NCBI GenBank assembly: GCA_003290165.1
Contig: QNQO01000503.1
Location: 558,001-622,000 of the forward strand
DNA length: 64,000 nt
Reading direction: 5' to 3'
Source of the DNA: Berberis thunbergii
Taxonomy: Eukaryota; Streptophyta; Magnoliopsida; Ranunculales; Berberidaceae
In this document: positions 47,983 to 60,833 of the stretch, piece by piece
Layout: every line of letters begins with the position of its first letter
Numbering within the stretch: the first letter of the stretch is position 1
Made by a program: the position numbers and the translations under genes
The notes under the pieces: generated by a model
What the model was told of the DNA's origin: nothing
Database searches by the model: none
The model's input: the letters and a program-made list of their open reading frames with translations, nothing else

Positions 47983-50900
47983 TCAGGCTAGAGTTGCCCT
48001 TTTTCCCTTTGCATCCCTCGACTGCAAGGCAAAAGAGATTGTCAGAGATTCAAAATACAATAGTAAATACGAATTTCGTGATTCTTAACCAAAAGGAATG
48101 CAGTAGAAAACTTATGGTTTCAAGAGACCAGGGAGTAGGATGCAAGTGTAAGAGAGAAATCTACACTTGCAGGTTTCAGATTAGGGGAACCTTTGAGATG
48201 TTCCTCCGACTTTAAGGGACCAAAGACGAGAATAAGTGTAGATAATCAATTTACTCAAGAAGTGATGTGTTACAAAGAGAGAAAGAGAAGGAGACCTGTG
48301 CAGCAACAGATTTCTTCGAGTCCAAAAACTGACTGTAAATGCCATATAATCTCCGTTTCTCAGATTCCGAAACAGATGGCCTCGTTTTTCTAGCAACATT
48401 TTTCAAAAGTCCATCACTGATCACTGGCATTTTACTTGTATCACCGGTTTCTAGAATCTCGTGAACTGAGGCAAGTTGTGCATCTGACAGAAGAGCCTGA
48501 AGATCTGCACCACTGAAACCTTCAGTTACTGAAGCTATAGCATCCAAGTCGACGTCACTAGCCAATGGAAGCTGAAAATCAAGACAAAACACATAATATT
48601 CTACAGTAACAGCTCTAAGCAAAAACGAAAACATAAGCTCTCAATCACCACTAGCATAAACATTAAAGCTACTAAATAATCCAACCAACAGAGCACTTAT
48701 ATTTAGAGCACTTCTAAATTCTAATGCTAAGAGCTGCCAAGCACAGTGGGAGGGCGAGTTTAAAAGGTTATCACTGGATAGGAAATTACTTGGGTAAAAT
48801 CATGGTGTGTAGATGGGGTTTCTTGGGTGTGTGATGATGGTGTTGGCGGTTGTTTACAAGTATGTGTCTGTCAGTGTCAGGTGTATGAAAGCCCCGTATT
48901 TGTGACTTTTTCCTGTGGGTGGGCAGGTCTGCAAGTGCTCGTTTTTGAAAAGTTTTGTATGATAATGTGTTTCCTTATTATGGAAATTTGCATTTCCATC
49001 TTTATAATTATGCATTCTTAATCCTCTCAATGCAAGCTAAATCTCATTTCCTCTCCAAAGTTAGATTTGCAGCGTACATATCACCAAATTTGCACGACAC
49101 TTGATGACAAATGGATCACAGCTACAAAGACAAAATGTGGCTCCTGTAAAAAGGCCTGTAATTGATGCCCTTCAACCTTTCTAATGCACCATTTATTTTT
49201 AGGAGGCTTATGACATTCTTGGTCTTACTATCTTAGAGACTGACCATGGAGATTGCTTTCGGTATCCAGTTTAATCAGCAACTCACTTGGAATATGAAAA
49301 GGCTTTCCTTCACAGCAGACATTCCATGCTTAGACAATCAACTTTTTTCAAATATCATTTAAAAGTTTCAATCCTTTACAAATGTTTCAGGCATATTATG
49401 GAATACATAGTGAAACAATATTGACCTACAAGTGAATGAATATGACTAATAAAAAAAAGAATGTCATAAGCCTCCATTCATGTACATATGATGTCTCTCT
49501 GTATAATCCCTTCATTGCTCATAGAATAGAGATTATGCATAGGAGTTTCTTATGGGGATCATCACTTTATTCCTATGCAGTTAAAATGGACAACGGACGC
49601 AGAACTGTCCAGAAACGTTATAGGTTATAACGTGATATATGGAATATTTTTTAAAATATATCGACATTATAACACCGTTTTAACTGCATAGCTTTCTTCC
49701 AAGAAATTTCCCCTCCTTAGTTGGCTCAGGTATGTCAACCAAAGTCAAAATGGTAGTTTGGGCTTTAGGAGAGTGAAAGAATTCAAGTGGATTTGGAGGT
49801 TTGGAGTTGAAACTGAGTCTCTTTTGAGACAAGTAATAGTTGGCAAATATGGGGCAAGGACCCAATGATTGGTCCACTCTTGAACTTAGATCCCATTATG
49901 GTGTCTATCTTTGGAAGGCTACCACGAACAACAAATCAGAGATAAGATACATAACAGAATCTCCTTTGAAGCTCACAACGGGGAAAGAATCAAATTGTGG
50001 GACCACACTTGGATTCAAACTCGAGAAAATTTGAAAGACTGGGAGATACCCCAAATGGCAAACCCTATCTCACTGATGTAGTAGTTCTTGATGACGAAGT
50101 TGACAAGTGGTCGTGGAATGATAAAGACACTCCATTTTCAGCCAAAAAATGGTATAAGCTGCTCCCTCCTAGCAATCATGCTTCTACTCCTACCCATTCA
50201 AGAATTTGTAATCTCCAGGTTGAAAGAGGTTCCTCTCAGAGCCTCCTTTATGGACAATCCTTCATGGAAGAGCCCTTACTATGAACAACATTATAAAAAA
50301 GGGTAAGTTGCCAAATCATTGTGTGGTGGACCATATCCTCATTCATTGTCCTCTTGCTTCAGAGCTTTGGTCTCTGGCATTCAATGAATTCCACCTTCAA
50401 GCCCAATTGGTCTGGGAAGATATTATGTTGTCAACATCCAAGAATCTGCCCTTCCTCACTGCTTTTGGTAAATGAGCTTGGGATAGACTTTTCTTTCGGT
50501 AAATGGGCTTGGGATAGACTTATTCATGATATAGTTTGGGTCATTTGGAGAGAAAAACAATAGGGTGTTCAATAACTCAGCTAAAATTGTCCAGCAATCG
50601 TGGGTAGATATAAAAATCACATCGTCGATATGTTGTTCAAACTATGATAGATTCAGAGACATTAATTTTGCGTCTTGTATGCAGTTGGGAGAGATTATTC
50701 GTCTCCAATTCTACTTGATGTATAGCTTACTAGGAAGGGGGTTTTGTCTAGATAGCCACAACATTTGTTCATCCAACAAACTAGAACTCTAGAATTTTAT
50801 TTTATTTAAAAAAAAAAAATTAAAATGATTCTCTTCGTGAAAGGTAGGGTGTATCTAATGATGAGTATGAAAAGAATACCTCTGTAAACTATAAAGTTCT

Positions 50901-53900
50901 CTTGGATTTTAAAAAATAGCATAAAAGAAAGACCACGTGATAAGTTTTTACCCCAACAAGAACAAAGAATGAACTCAATATTTACTCAAATGACATCACT
51001 AACCTTTCGAGAAAGAACTTTTAGAATATCAAACCTCTCGCTATGTGTTGGAAAATCACAGAATAGAAGGCGATCAAGCCTTCCAGGCCGAAGAAGTGCA
51101 GCATCCAGTAAATCTGGTCGACTGTGTAATCATGACGAAGATATTAGACTTTATCCAGGGAATAGAATATGAGAAATAACATTTTGCAAAATCATTATGA
51201 CATGCATGCACAAGTTATGCAAGGCATGAGAGCGGCATGTAAGCCAACCATTGTGCAACTCTCACATCAGGAAGCGCAACTAGAGCTCCAATTTTGGAAC
51301 CATCTGTCCCAATCTCAACAGGATAGAGGACAACAGCGCTGGAAGAAATAAATGATATTATAAACAACCCATTCATCAGCATCCAGACTCGAGATGAAGT
51401 TCAATTGAAGCTCCCCATTGTTTGAAGAGGTGACCTGACTGAGGATAAAGACCTATGGGTGTGGAAATGAACCATAGTGTTTTTCAGCAAGATACGGCTT
51501 TAACAAAATTTGACATTGAGGAAATATCTCCATTGGAAATTCTGAATTTCATATCTGGACAAGTACTCCAAACATTAAAGAAGGCCAAAATAGAAAAACA
51601 ATCGATAAATGGCCTCATTAATTGAGTGTGTCATCAATCCAGAATAACCTATATATATGCATTACAGTTGCCTAGAAGAACCTAGCTAAGAGTACTAACC
51701 TAGTTGCAGCAAACACAAACACCCCAGTAAGGACTTCCACACCATCTAGTTCAGTGAGAAACTGCAAAAGAATAAAGATGGAAAATGCTTTAAGAAAATA
51801 GTATACATGAAAGTACTCAAACTGTAAATAACTTGAGGCACTAACTTGATTTACAACACGGTCAGTAACACCAGTATTATCATGCCCTCGTTTTGGTGCA
51901 ATAGAGTCAAATTCATCAAAGAATAGAAGGCAAGGAGCTGCAGCAGCTGCTTTTGAAAATACATCTCGAACCTGGGTTAAAAGAAAACACCCATCACAAG
52001 GCTGCAGAACTCTAAACAGCTCAATAATATTGTGAGTCAAAGAAATTCAGATCTCTAAACAGCTCAATAAGAATGAGGCAAGGTACAACAAGATTTGTGA
52101 TAAAAGCTACATATGAAACAGTAAACATTCATCAAATTAAAGGTTTGTCATTATTCACACTATAAATCCAATTATAAGTTTGTCATTATTCGCACTATAA
52201 AGAGGGTAAAAGTTCACGTACAGCCTGCTCAGAAGCACCAATATATTTGTTCAGAAGCTCTGGCCCTTTCACTGAAATAAATCGCAAAGAACAAGCAGCA
52301 GCAGTGGCAGCAACAATGTGTGTCTTCCCACAACCTGGAGGTCCATATAATAGGACATTGGACCTCAACCTTAAAGGAGCTTGCTTAAATATACTTGGAA
52401 ATCTTGCAGGCAATTCAACCATCTGAAAGAAGGTAAAAGTTTTAAGGAAGAAATTAAATTAAAAGAAGCTTTCAATGGCAGGTGGAAATCCATTAATGGA
52501 TAGCAATAACAAAGGAATGCGCCAATAGGAAGTAAAGCTGGATGGAAATAAATTATGAAACTACAACTTGGGCGCACTAATTTCACGTACAAAACCAAAA
52601 TTGGAACCTAACATTATAAATGAGAAGTTCTAGTATTTTGAAACAGTATTGAATTCATGCGATAAATATAAGCGGATCCGTCTTTTAGAACAGGGCATTG
52701 AATCTCAAAATTTCAGAAATAATCAAATAATCAAATGAGGCAGAACTCAATTACTTGAAGACTGGTTGTCCTTTCAGTGCAATTCTTACTAGTTACTACT
52801 ATATTAATCATAACTTCATAAGCATTTAATTCGATCTAATAATAGATATTTGATCATTGTGAAAGCAACAAAGTTGAGCATTCAAAGTTTCACACAGTAT
52901 TCCATTTTGAGAAAGGTAATACTGGGCTGAGAAGCCCACAAGAGTCTAAGAAATGCTTCTTCCATTGAAGGTGTTGGCATTCCAATCACGGAGAGAGCTT
53001 GTAGAATACTTTGGACTTTCCTTTTACGAAAGCTTATACCTCCAAGAGCTCAAAACCTCTATACATTAAAACTTGATAAACAAAGTTCCACAACTTCAAT
53101 AATAATTTTCAAACTCAAAACTAAATTGATTACATCTTCTTTGATTATACTATATAAACAAAATAAAATCCTAAACCTAATTTAGTTGGACTTCTACTTT
53201 TACTTCTACATGGGCTTATAATGGACCGACCCAATACGAAAATAACCCATATAACATCATTATCCCCCACTTCCAAAAGCTCGTCTCAAGCTATGAGGGT
53301 GATATCTTCGAAAAATGTGCTAGGAAGAGTCGACCTTGAAAATTTCCTTAACAATTAAATTCAAATTGTGCCACCTAAGTATAAAGTCTAAGATGAGTCC
53401 CCAGCTCAAAGGTTATCCACTACAAAGTTTCAATGTTTTTGTGTGCAAACTTTTTCTCAAATTGAGCTTCAAGATTCTTCCAAACTGAATCACAGAATCT
53501 GTCCGGCAGTGGTAATACAGGAGTTGTGTTGTTGCGATGGTACAAGGCATTCCCAGTGGCTATAAATAACAACAAAATGACTTAAAGTGAGTGGTGGTAC
53601 TGATTGATGCTGGCGTAAAAAACACCCATGAACTTGGAGATCTTCTTCTCCAAACGAACTTAACAGGTTTGATATGGAGGGTGTTGGCCTGATGGTTTGT
53701 TGATTGACGGGGTGGTCGGCGGCGAGCATGGGCTTCCTTCGAAGCATATTTTGCAATGAATCCGGTGATGGTGAGTTTCTGGTGACGATTCAGTGGTGAA
53801 GGCAACATGGTTGTTCTTCGATGCATGGGTTGTTCCTGACCAGTCCGGCAAGGGCGACTGGTCGGCCGTGATGGTAGTTCAGGTACCTAATCCCTCCTCT

Positions 53901-56900
53901 TCTACCTTGTTACGGTTGGGGTTTCCTATCAATTTCTTTTCTATTTTTCTGATTTTCAACCAAAATCATGATATTGCGAAATGCAAATCCCAATTCTTGA
54001 TAGAAAGGTTTGGAAAAATCATGGCTATCATCCTTGTTCGTGACAACCATCCCATTCATGCGAACTTCAATTTTCAAATTTTCTTTCACATGAAAACCTG
54101 CATAAATTTTGTGATGTGATTTTGCCTCACAACACAACTTGTGGATGATTGTATCCCCTTTGTACACATTAAACAAAAGTGGCTTATTTCAATCAATGGC
54201 ATTAAGCTCCTCTACTTCTTCAATCGAATTTGAAAATATCTCATCTTTTTGTCCGGCATCACGACGTGATTTCTCACGGATAGCTTTAGGTTTTATGACA
54301 AAGCAAGACAACAACCAACTGCTTTGAGATGTCCGCAAGGGCTTTCTCCATGTACTCCATCCTTGCTACCGTAACTAGTAACTCTACTTCCCTTAGGCGA
54401 CATCTAAGGATCTTACCGCTCTGATACCAAAATCTGATGGGTTCAATAGAAGCTAACAAACCAAAATAACAAAACTTGATAACCAAAGTTTCACAACTTC
54501 AATAATAATTTCAAATTCAAAACTAAATTGATTACATCTTCTTTAGCTATCCTATTTAAACAACATAAAATCCTAAACCTAATTTAGTGGGACTTCTACT
54601 TCTACATGGGCTTATACTGGACCGACCCAATAATGGCATAAATATGAAAAGACGCATATTACATCAAATAGCCTCTCATCTAGCAATTCCAGATGTGGAA
54701 GATAATTTTGAACACCAAAGCAAGATTCTAAATTTCATGCAGGTAGAGCTCAGCTAAGCTCATCTCTTAAATTATTACCTCTATCCATCTCGAACCAGAG
54801 CATCACTAGAGAATGAAAAACATATATACGAAAAATTCCTTTAGCTAGAGCCTGAGCTCAGCAAGATATCCCCAGTCAAGAAGCCAATTGCTTGTACTGC
54901 AAAGGAAGGACAACAAGGTCTCCCTAACCTTAACTACTAGAACAAGGCAGCAGTTGCAAAGCTGGTGTTTGATATGGCAAGTAGGAAAAATAATCCGTTT
55001 CCTGGAACGCACAAACACTTCTAAAAGAAGGCATATTCACATGTCCCCATATGACACTTTGTCTTTTGAAATTTGAGATATAAAATAAACTATTAAGTTC
55101 CTGCTAATTATCCACTCTATTGTTGTTTATCATTCTTTGCACTTCCTCGGTGAAATATAACATATTGTTATGTATAGAATCTATATATTCTTTATGTATA
55201 AAAAAGTATAAATGAACACAACCTCGTGCCCCAAAACTCCTCTTTTTAGATTCGCCACCCTACAGCCATGTCTGAATCCAACATGGTGAAAGGCAAAGGT
55301 GAGTAGGTGACATGGTCAGCTGGTGACACAACCCTGGCACAAAGATGGTATCATTGAAGCCTTTGCTCAAACTTATAGAAACACGACCACTTCAAAAAAA
55401 TAGTGTCAGGGAGCAAAACATTATCAACAATAGCAAATGGAACCCACCTTGGTCAAATTATCCTGAAATGCATATTCTTTAGAGGGGATAGAAAGATTTA
55501 CAACAGCCTAGTATGGTGATAGGCAAGGATGCACCGACTCTCCGGAAAACCTCCGTATCACGCGTCAAGTGTGTCGGACACGGATTCGCGTACGACACAC
55601 GCTGGACACGTATTGAACACGGGGTCAACGGTCAAAATTCGTTGACTGGGTTGGACAAAGCCGGACACGGTCCAGACTCGGCCAAAGTAGTCAACATTCG
55701 TTGACTTTGAAAATGCATATAAATCGATTTGATTCTTCCTCTCCCACAGACAATCGAAAATTCGAAAAAACCAAACCCTAACCCTAAATCGATCGACGGA
55801 GGACAGTAGAGAGATCGACAGACAGAGGAGAAGAGAAGTCGGAGCAAAGAATCATGGCTTCCTCATCGACATCAGGTACTTTTGATCGATTGTTGATCGA
55901 TCGATTTTTTTTTTTTTTCTTGCTTATCTGAGTACTCTATATTTCTTGTTAGTTTCCTGTGATTTCATCGATCGATCTTCCTGCGATTGATTTCTGAGAT
56001 CGATTCAATTTCTATTTTTTTTTCTACTATTCTCTGTTAAGGGTTAAGTGGTTAACACTGTTTTGGTTCCTTCCTCATTTCTGTGATTTCATCGATCGAT
56101 TCGATTTCATTTTTTTTCCTGATCTTGCGATTGTATTTCATTTATTTTTTCCTGCGATTCCTTTTTTGCTGTGTTTTTTCTTTTCTTTCTCTACATATAT
56201 ATGAAAGCATGCATGAAATACTTCAAATACCTCATATTGAACTTGCACCTATTGGCTGAAAACTAAATAAGAAACTAAAATTGGTTTCAGGCGAAGTAAC
56301 TGGAGATGATCTTTGGAAGCATGTGACAATATTAAGAAGTGAAGGTGGGGGAAACCTTAGATGGAGGTGTAATTTTTGTCAGAAAGAGTATACGGGCTCT
56401 CTGACTAGATTGAAGTACCACTTGTTGAAGATAAGTAGCCGTGGGATAGCTATTTGTGCCAAAATCTCCCCCATACAACTTAGAGAGGTGCGACAATTTG
56501 TTGATGAAGCTGCATTGAGAGCAGAAAGTTCAAGGGTGCGAAGTGTTCCTTTACCTCCTTCAATGGGATCAAGTAGTCACCCGCACCCGGGTTCAAGTAG
56601 TGGGGGGGTTGGCCCTTCAGTTCCATTTCCATACAATGAACAAAGGAAGAGGAGAACCACTACTAATCCTATTGCAAATGCTTTCAATATGAGTGAGCGA
56701 CAAGAGTTGGATGCTTTGATTGCAAGGGCGTTCTACTCAGCTGCATTGTCATTCAACCTTGCAAGGAATCCGTATTTTCAGGAGGCTTTCACCTTTGCAA
56801 CGAATAAAACAAAGTCCATTAGTGGTTACAAGATCCCTGGGTATAATACATTGAGGACGACATTGCTTCAAAATGAAAGGGGCAACATTGAGAGGTTGTT

Positions 56901-59900
56901 GGAGGAAACAAAGTTCACATGAGTTACTAAAGGGGCAACAATTGTTTGTGATGGGTGGACTGATTCTCAAAGGAGGCCTCTCATTAATTTCATAGTGATT
57001 AATGAGGGTGGTCCAATGTTCTTGAAGGCTGTGAACTGTGAAGGGGAATACAAAGACAAGTTCTTCATTGTTAATTTGATCAAGGAAGTTGTACGTGAGG
57101 TTGAGCCAAGTAATGTGGTTCAAGTTATAACCGACAATGCTCCAAATTGTAATGCTGTAGGTTTACTTGTTGAGAGCGAGTATCCTGAGGTTTTTTGGAC
57201 ACCTTGTGTAGTCCACACTCTCAACCTTGCCTTGAAGAATATATGCACTCCAAAGAACACGCATGCAAATGAAAAGGCCTACAGTTTGTGTAGTTGGATT
57301 ATTGATGTTGTTGGGGATGGGGTGATGATCAAGAACTTTATCATGAACCATTCCATGAGGTTGCATATGTTTAATGCGCATTCGAGATTGAAGTTGCTTT
57401 CCATAACAGAGACACACTTTGCTTCAAGCATAATTATGCTGAAGAGGTTGAAAGACATTAAAAGTAGCATCCAAAGTATGGTGATTGGAGATAAATGGGA
57501 TTCCTATAAGGAAGATGATGTTGACAAAGCACGGATTGTGAAAGGAATACTATTGGATGACTTGTGGTGGGACAAAGTGGACTATGTGCTTCGTTTCACA
57601 GAGCCTATTTATTCAATGTTGCGGAGGGCTGATACAGATAAGTGTTGTCTTCACTTGGTGTATGAGATGTGGGATGTTATGATTGAGAAAGTGAAACAAG
57701 TTATTTACCGTCATGAAGGAAAGGAAAATACTAGTGAGGAGTCAGAGTTTTTTTTCAGTGGTGAATCAGATATTGGTATATCGATGGGAGAAAAACAACA
57801 CACCACTGCATTGCTTAGCACATTCCTTGAATCCAAGGTAAATAATTACATTGTTTTTAACTTTTTATTCTACTTATTCTTGAGTCTTGACTAGAAGACT
57901 AGAATTCATGAGTTATGCACTTAATATTATATATATTAATTTGTGATTGACATTGCTTATATTATATATAGGTATTATAGCAGAGAATGGCTGCAAGAGA
58001 ATCTTAATCGTATTGCGCCACACAAAGATCCCGAGATTACAAAGGAGAGATATATGTTTCAAGAGAAACTTTCCTCTAATTGAAGACAGAAGAGTGGTTA
58101 TTACAGAGTATGAAAGGTTTTCAACGGGTACTGGACAGTTTGCAGAAGGTGATGCTCTACAGAATAGAGCATACCTAGAACCTGATGTGTGGTGGGTTTC
58201 TCATGGTACCTGTGCACCATTACTCTTGAATATTGTTTTGAAGTCACTTGGCCAACCTTGTTCTTCCTCATGTTGTGAGAGGAATTGGAGCACATATAAC
58301 AACATCCACTCATTAAAAAGGAACAAATTGACCCCAAAACGAGCTGAAGATTTAGTGTATGTGCATTCCAACTTTCATCTTCTGTCAAGAAGAAAACAAG
58401 AGTCCAAGAAGGTTGAGACAAGGATGTGGGATATCGCAGGAGATATTATTGATTCGTTGAATTTGGATGCTACTGGAGTGCTTGAGATTGCAAGTCTTTC
58501 GCTTGATGAACCTGAGCTAGAGGCTAGACTGTTGGATGCAGAAAATATGACAGTGGCTCCGCTAGTTAATGAAGAAGAAGAGATGTAGCATCCTCGCTGA
58601 TGACTAGTGAGTTTTTAAAATTATCAATTTACATTTTATTTACATTATCAAGTTAATGAAATTATATTGCTTATGCTTTATGAGTATGACTTGGGCAGTT
58701 GAGCTTGACGTTATGATGCATTTGTAAATTTGAATGAATGAATTTGAATGTATTATTGATATGTTTGAATTTGATAAGTTACAAAAAATATATATTAAAA
58801 AATTAAGTTTGACCGTGTCGCCGAGTCCTATTTTTTTGAAAATTACCGAGTCGTCGTGTCGTATCTGTGTCCGAGTCCGTGCATCCTTGGTGATAGGTCG
58901 GTGTGAACAACAGATGCCAAGGGTGGATTCAACTGTAGGCCCCCATACTAGTTGAACCAAGATGGTGTGAAACGGGAATACTAAGAGTCTTCTCACTCAA
59001 GGCCTTGTATATATACAAACAAATATTTACGAATATATTTGATTATTTATATACAAATGCATGCAAACAGATCTTTATACCTCCTGAATTGCATCCCGAA
59101 TTTTGACAAGCCCGCCAACATCCACCCAACCGGTAGAACCTCCTTCAGAAACAGATTTAGAAATATCGCGCATGGAAACAGGAAGGAAGTCTTGCATTGC
59201 TTGTGAAAAATCTTGCTCTATTAAAGAAAGATTTCCATGGTCCTCAAAAACAGAATTACAAGGCATGAAGCGGCTAATGGCAGAATGAACAGTCCTATCA
59301 ACCAGCGTTTCCTGCATCCATAGAGCCAATTTAAGCATGTAAGTTCATCATAGGTTTAGTATAGTGTGTAAATTTCATAATTATATGAAGACATAGGTGC
59401 AGCATCTGGAATAAATAAATAAAAGGATAGGTGCAGTGTAAGAAGCTCCAATTGCAGAAACATAACTATAAAAGAGTCAAATTTACATGTTTATCAAAGT
59501 AACCATACTTTATAAAGCACGCACCAGATCATATGCATCATATCCATCACATTTAGATGCAATATCCAGCAAGATCTCTTCAGAACATTGTAAAGAACGC
59601 TTCTGTATTTCATGTTTTAATATAGCTCCTCGCTCTGAAGCAGCAGGAACAGGAAGCTGTACGTGGAAGTCAAACCTCCCTGTGAAGAAGCAAATTCAGA
59701 AAAGGTAGACAAAACATGAGAACTAGAGGAAATGATTAATAATCTCCCACTACATCTTTCTTATGAGGTTGTATATAATATGTCAAACAAATTCTACAAT
59801 CATAACAATGGGGAACCTGAGGAGCTCAAGGATTGTGGCAAGCTTTCAAGAGACCGAATTGAAGCCACAAATGCAACAGGACCTATTCCGCAAGAGCTTT

Positions 59901-60833
59901 GCCTCTTTTCCTGTTCAATTTAAGCAGAAAAATCTGATTAGTTAAACCATTCTAAAGTTTTAGATGTACAACTGCAGAAAAGTCTTGCAAGTTACTACTG
60001 GATGAAATCTGACAATAAGCAATACAGAAGCGGAATGAGAAATTATGTTCACACATTACCCCATACTCATCTATCAAATCCGTAAAGAATTCTACAAGTG
60101 CAACAGTGGAAGTAGAAGGTTGTGATCCTTCAATGTCTGATGAAGATGAAACAATACTATCAAGATCATCAAAGATGACGAGGGAAGGTGAATGTTCAAG
60201 AGCGTCAGACATGTAGTCCTTAATTGCTTGCTGAATAGCTGGTGCCTTCTCTAATGCAAGTCTAGAACAACTTATGAAAACACTGCATGTCACAAACCTT
60301 AATCAGAACATGAAGGTCATGAACTAATTCACAACTGAGAGTTTCAGATCTTTGTTGTTATATTGGAAAAGATCTTATCAGGATTAAAATTAATGTCTGA
60401 AGATGGCTGTCATAGAAGTAACAGGAACTGCAATACTTCATGATGTTACAAAGTTACAATATCCTGTTAAAAAATTAAAATTGCTTATTCAGCGGCTTAA
60501 ACCCATATTTCAATCGATAAACATATTTTTACATTTCTTCATTTTTCCCCAAAATTTTCCAGTTATACAATCTCAACGTTTGAACTTTCAGAAGATTCCA
60601 TTTTTCCAAATATATAGCTCCAGCTCTTTGATCCATTGTGACAGAAAATAATATAATGACTCTTTCCAATACCGGATGGTCAGAACATGCTACAAGTGGA
60701 GTCAAAGTAATCAGTGACATTTGGAGATTAGAAGAGATAAGAATATTGAATGAGCATACATATGTGCTAAGATATCCTCGTGCTCTTCAAAGGATTTTGC
60801 AACAGCAGTGACCAATGATGTTTTCCCACAACC
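47983..60833 (-). CDS. PEX1: peroxisome biogenesis AAA ATPase PEX1, C-terminal 532 residues (5' half outside window)
   Basis: PEX1 works with PEX6 to extract the import receptor PEX5 from the peroxisome membrane. Eleven exons join in phase: 60833-60760, 60282-60060, 59910-59817, 59679-59525, 59311-59081, 52422-52222, 51971-51846, 51761-51700, 51121-51004, 48571-48296 and 48021-47983. They encode 532 aa; I recall about 1130 aa for the Arabidopsis protein. The first exon here opens inside the D1 Walker A (GCGKTSLV). Then come D1 Walker [21 protein letters not shown], the D2 signature GWVDVGGL, D2 Walker [10 protein letters not shown], Walker [34 protein letters not shown] with the arginine fingers, and the end KGKRATLA. 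D1 Walker B has DD where D2 has DE. The 6.66-kb intron between 59081 and 52422 carries two transposons; all coding parts look intact. I found no further 5' exon up to 64000. Confidence 0.95.
49455..50812 (+). mobile_element. 5'-truncated LINE (L1-like) ORF2 remnant in a PEX1 intron
   Basis: Plus-strand frames, with shifts, match the end of plant LINE reverse transcriptases. [20 protein letters not shown] parallels the end of the RT domain. IWGKYG-like text and [19 protein letters not shown] follow. Then come [19 protein letters not shown] and [17 protein letters not shown], which parallel the zf-RVT segment. The copy ends in an A run at 50802-50811. It lies in the 2.4-kb intron 48572-51003, antisense to PEX1, and is inactive. 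Confidence 0.8.
49576..49688. mobile_element. 113-bp terminal-inverted-repeat element inside the LINE
   Basis: The ends TGCAGTTAAAATGG and CCGTTTTAACTGCA are inverted repeats (13 of 14 match) flanked by TA on each side. The interior is AT-rich. It interrupts the LINE reading text between the RT end and the following KYG-like region, so it probably inserted after the LINE. The superfamily is uncertain; a TA duplication would fit Tc1/mariner-like MITEs. Confidence 0.6.
53038..54666 (-). mobile_element. 1.6-kb LTR element (TRIM-like) in a PEX1 intron
   Basis: Two direct repeats of about 190-232 bp flank about 1.2 kb. On the minus strand the 5' LTR (54666-54435) runs TGATGTAATATGCG to AACCCATCA. 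It is followed 5 bp later by TGGTATCAGAGC, the usual initiator-Met-tRNA primer site. A purine tract, GGAAGTGGGGGATAA, precedes the 3' LTR, which starts TGATGTTATATGGG at 53259 and diverges after about 53069. The interior has only a short start of a gag-like frame. With no pol, it is a terminal-repeat retrotransposon in miniature or an internally deleted copia element. Confidence 0.75.
55524..58889 (+). mobile_element. 3366-bp hAT transposon in a PEX1 intron
   Basis: The left end CAAGGATGCACCGACTC and the reverse complement of the right end, CAAGGATGCACGGACTC, are 17-bp terminal inverted repeats with one mismatch. A perfect 8-bp target duplication, GTGATAGG, lies at 55516-55523 and 58890-58897. 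The subterminal regions are rich in GGACACG/GACACG motifs, the usual sites for hAT transposase binding. It carries its own transposase gene, now broken, in the orientation opposite to PEX1. Confidence 0.93.
55854..58588 (+). pseudogene. hAT transposase (BED zinc finger, DUF659, hAT dimerisation), disrupted
   Basis: Exon 1 (55854-55875) starts with an ATG and joins in phase to exon 2 (56291-57837) at a TTTCAG acceptor. Exon 2 begins with a BED-type finger (CNFCQKEY, then HL and C) and a Ser/Gly-rich linker. The DUF659 region follows ([32 protein letters not shown]). The last part (57973-58588) has [17 protein letters not shown] and the hAT dimerisation block [14 protein letters not shown] and [12 protein letters not shown]. 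Three breaks are visible: an in-frame TGA at 56920-56922, a frame change near 58050 and an exon 2/3 junction that does not keep phase. It cannot make a full protein. Confidence 0.88.

Noticed and set aside
13552..60833. A functional cluster for photorespiration (PLGG1 with PEX1)
   Set aside because: The genes lie 30 kb apart, with unrelated genes and many repeats between them, and there is no shared promoter. Proximity is more simply chance.
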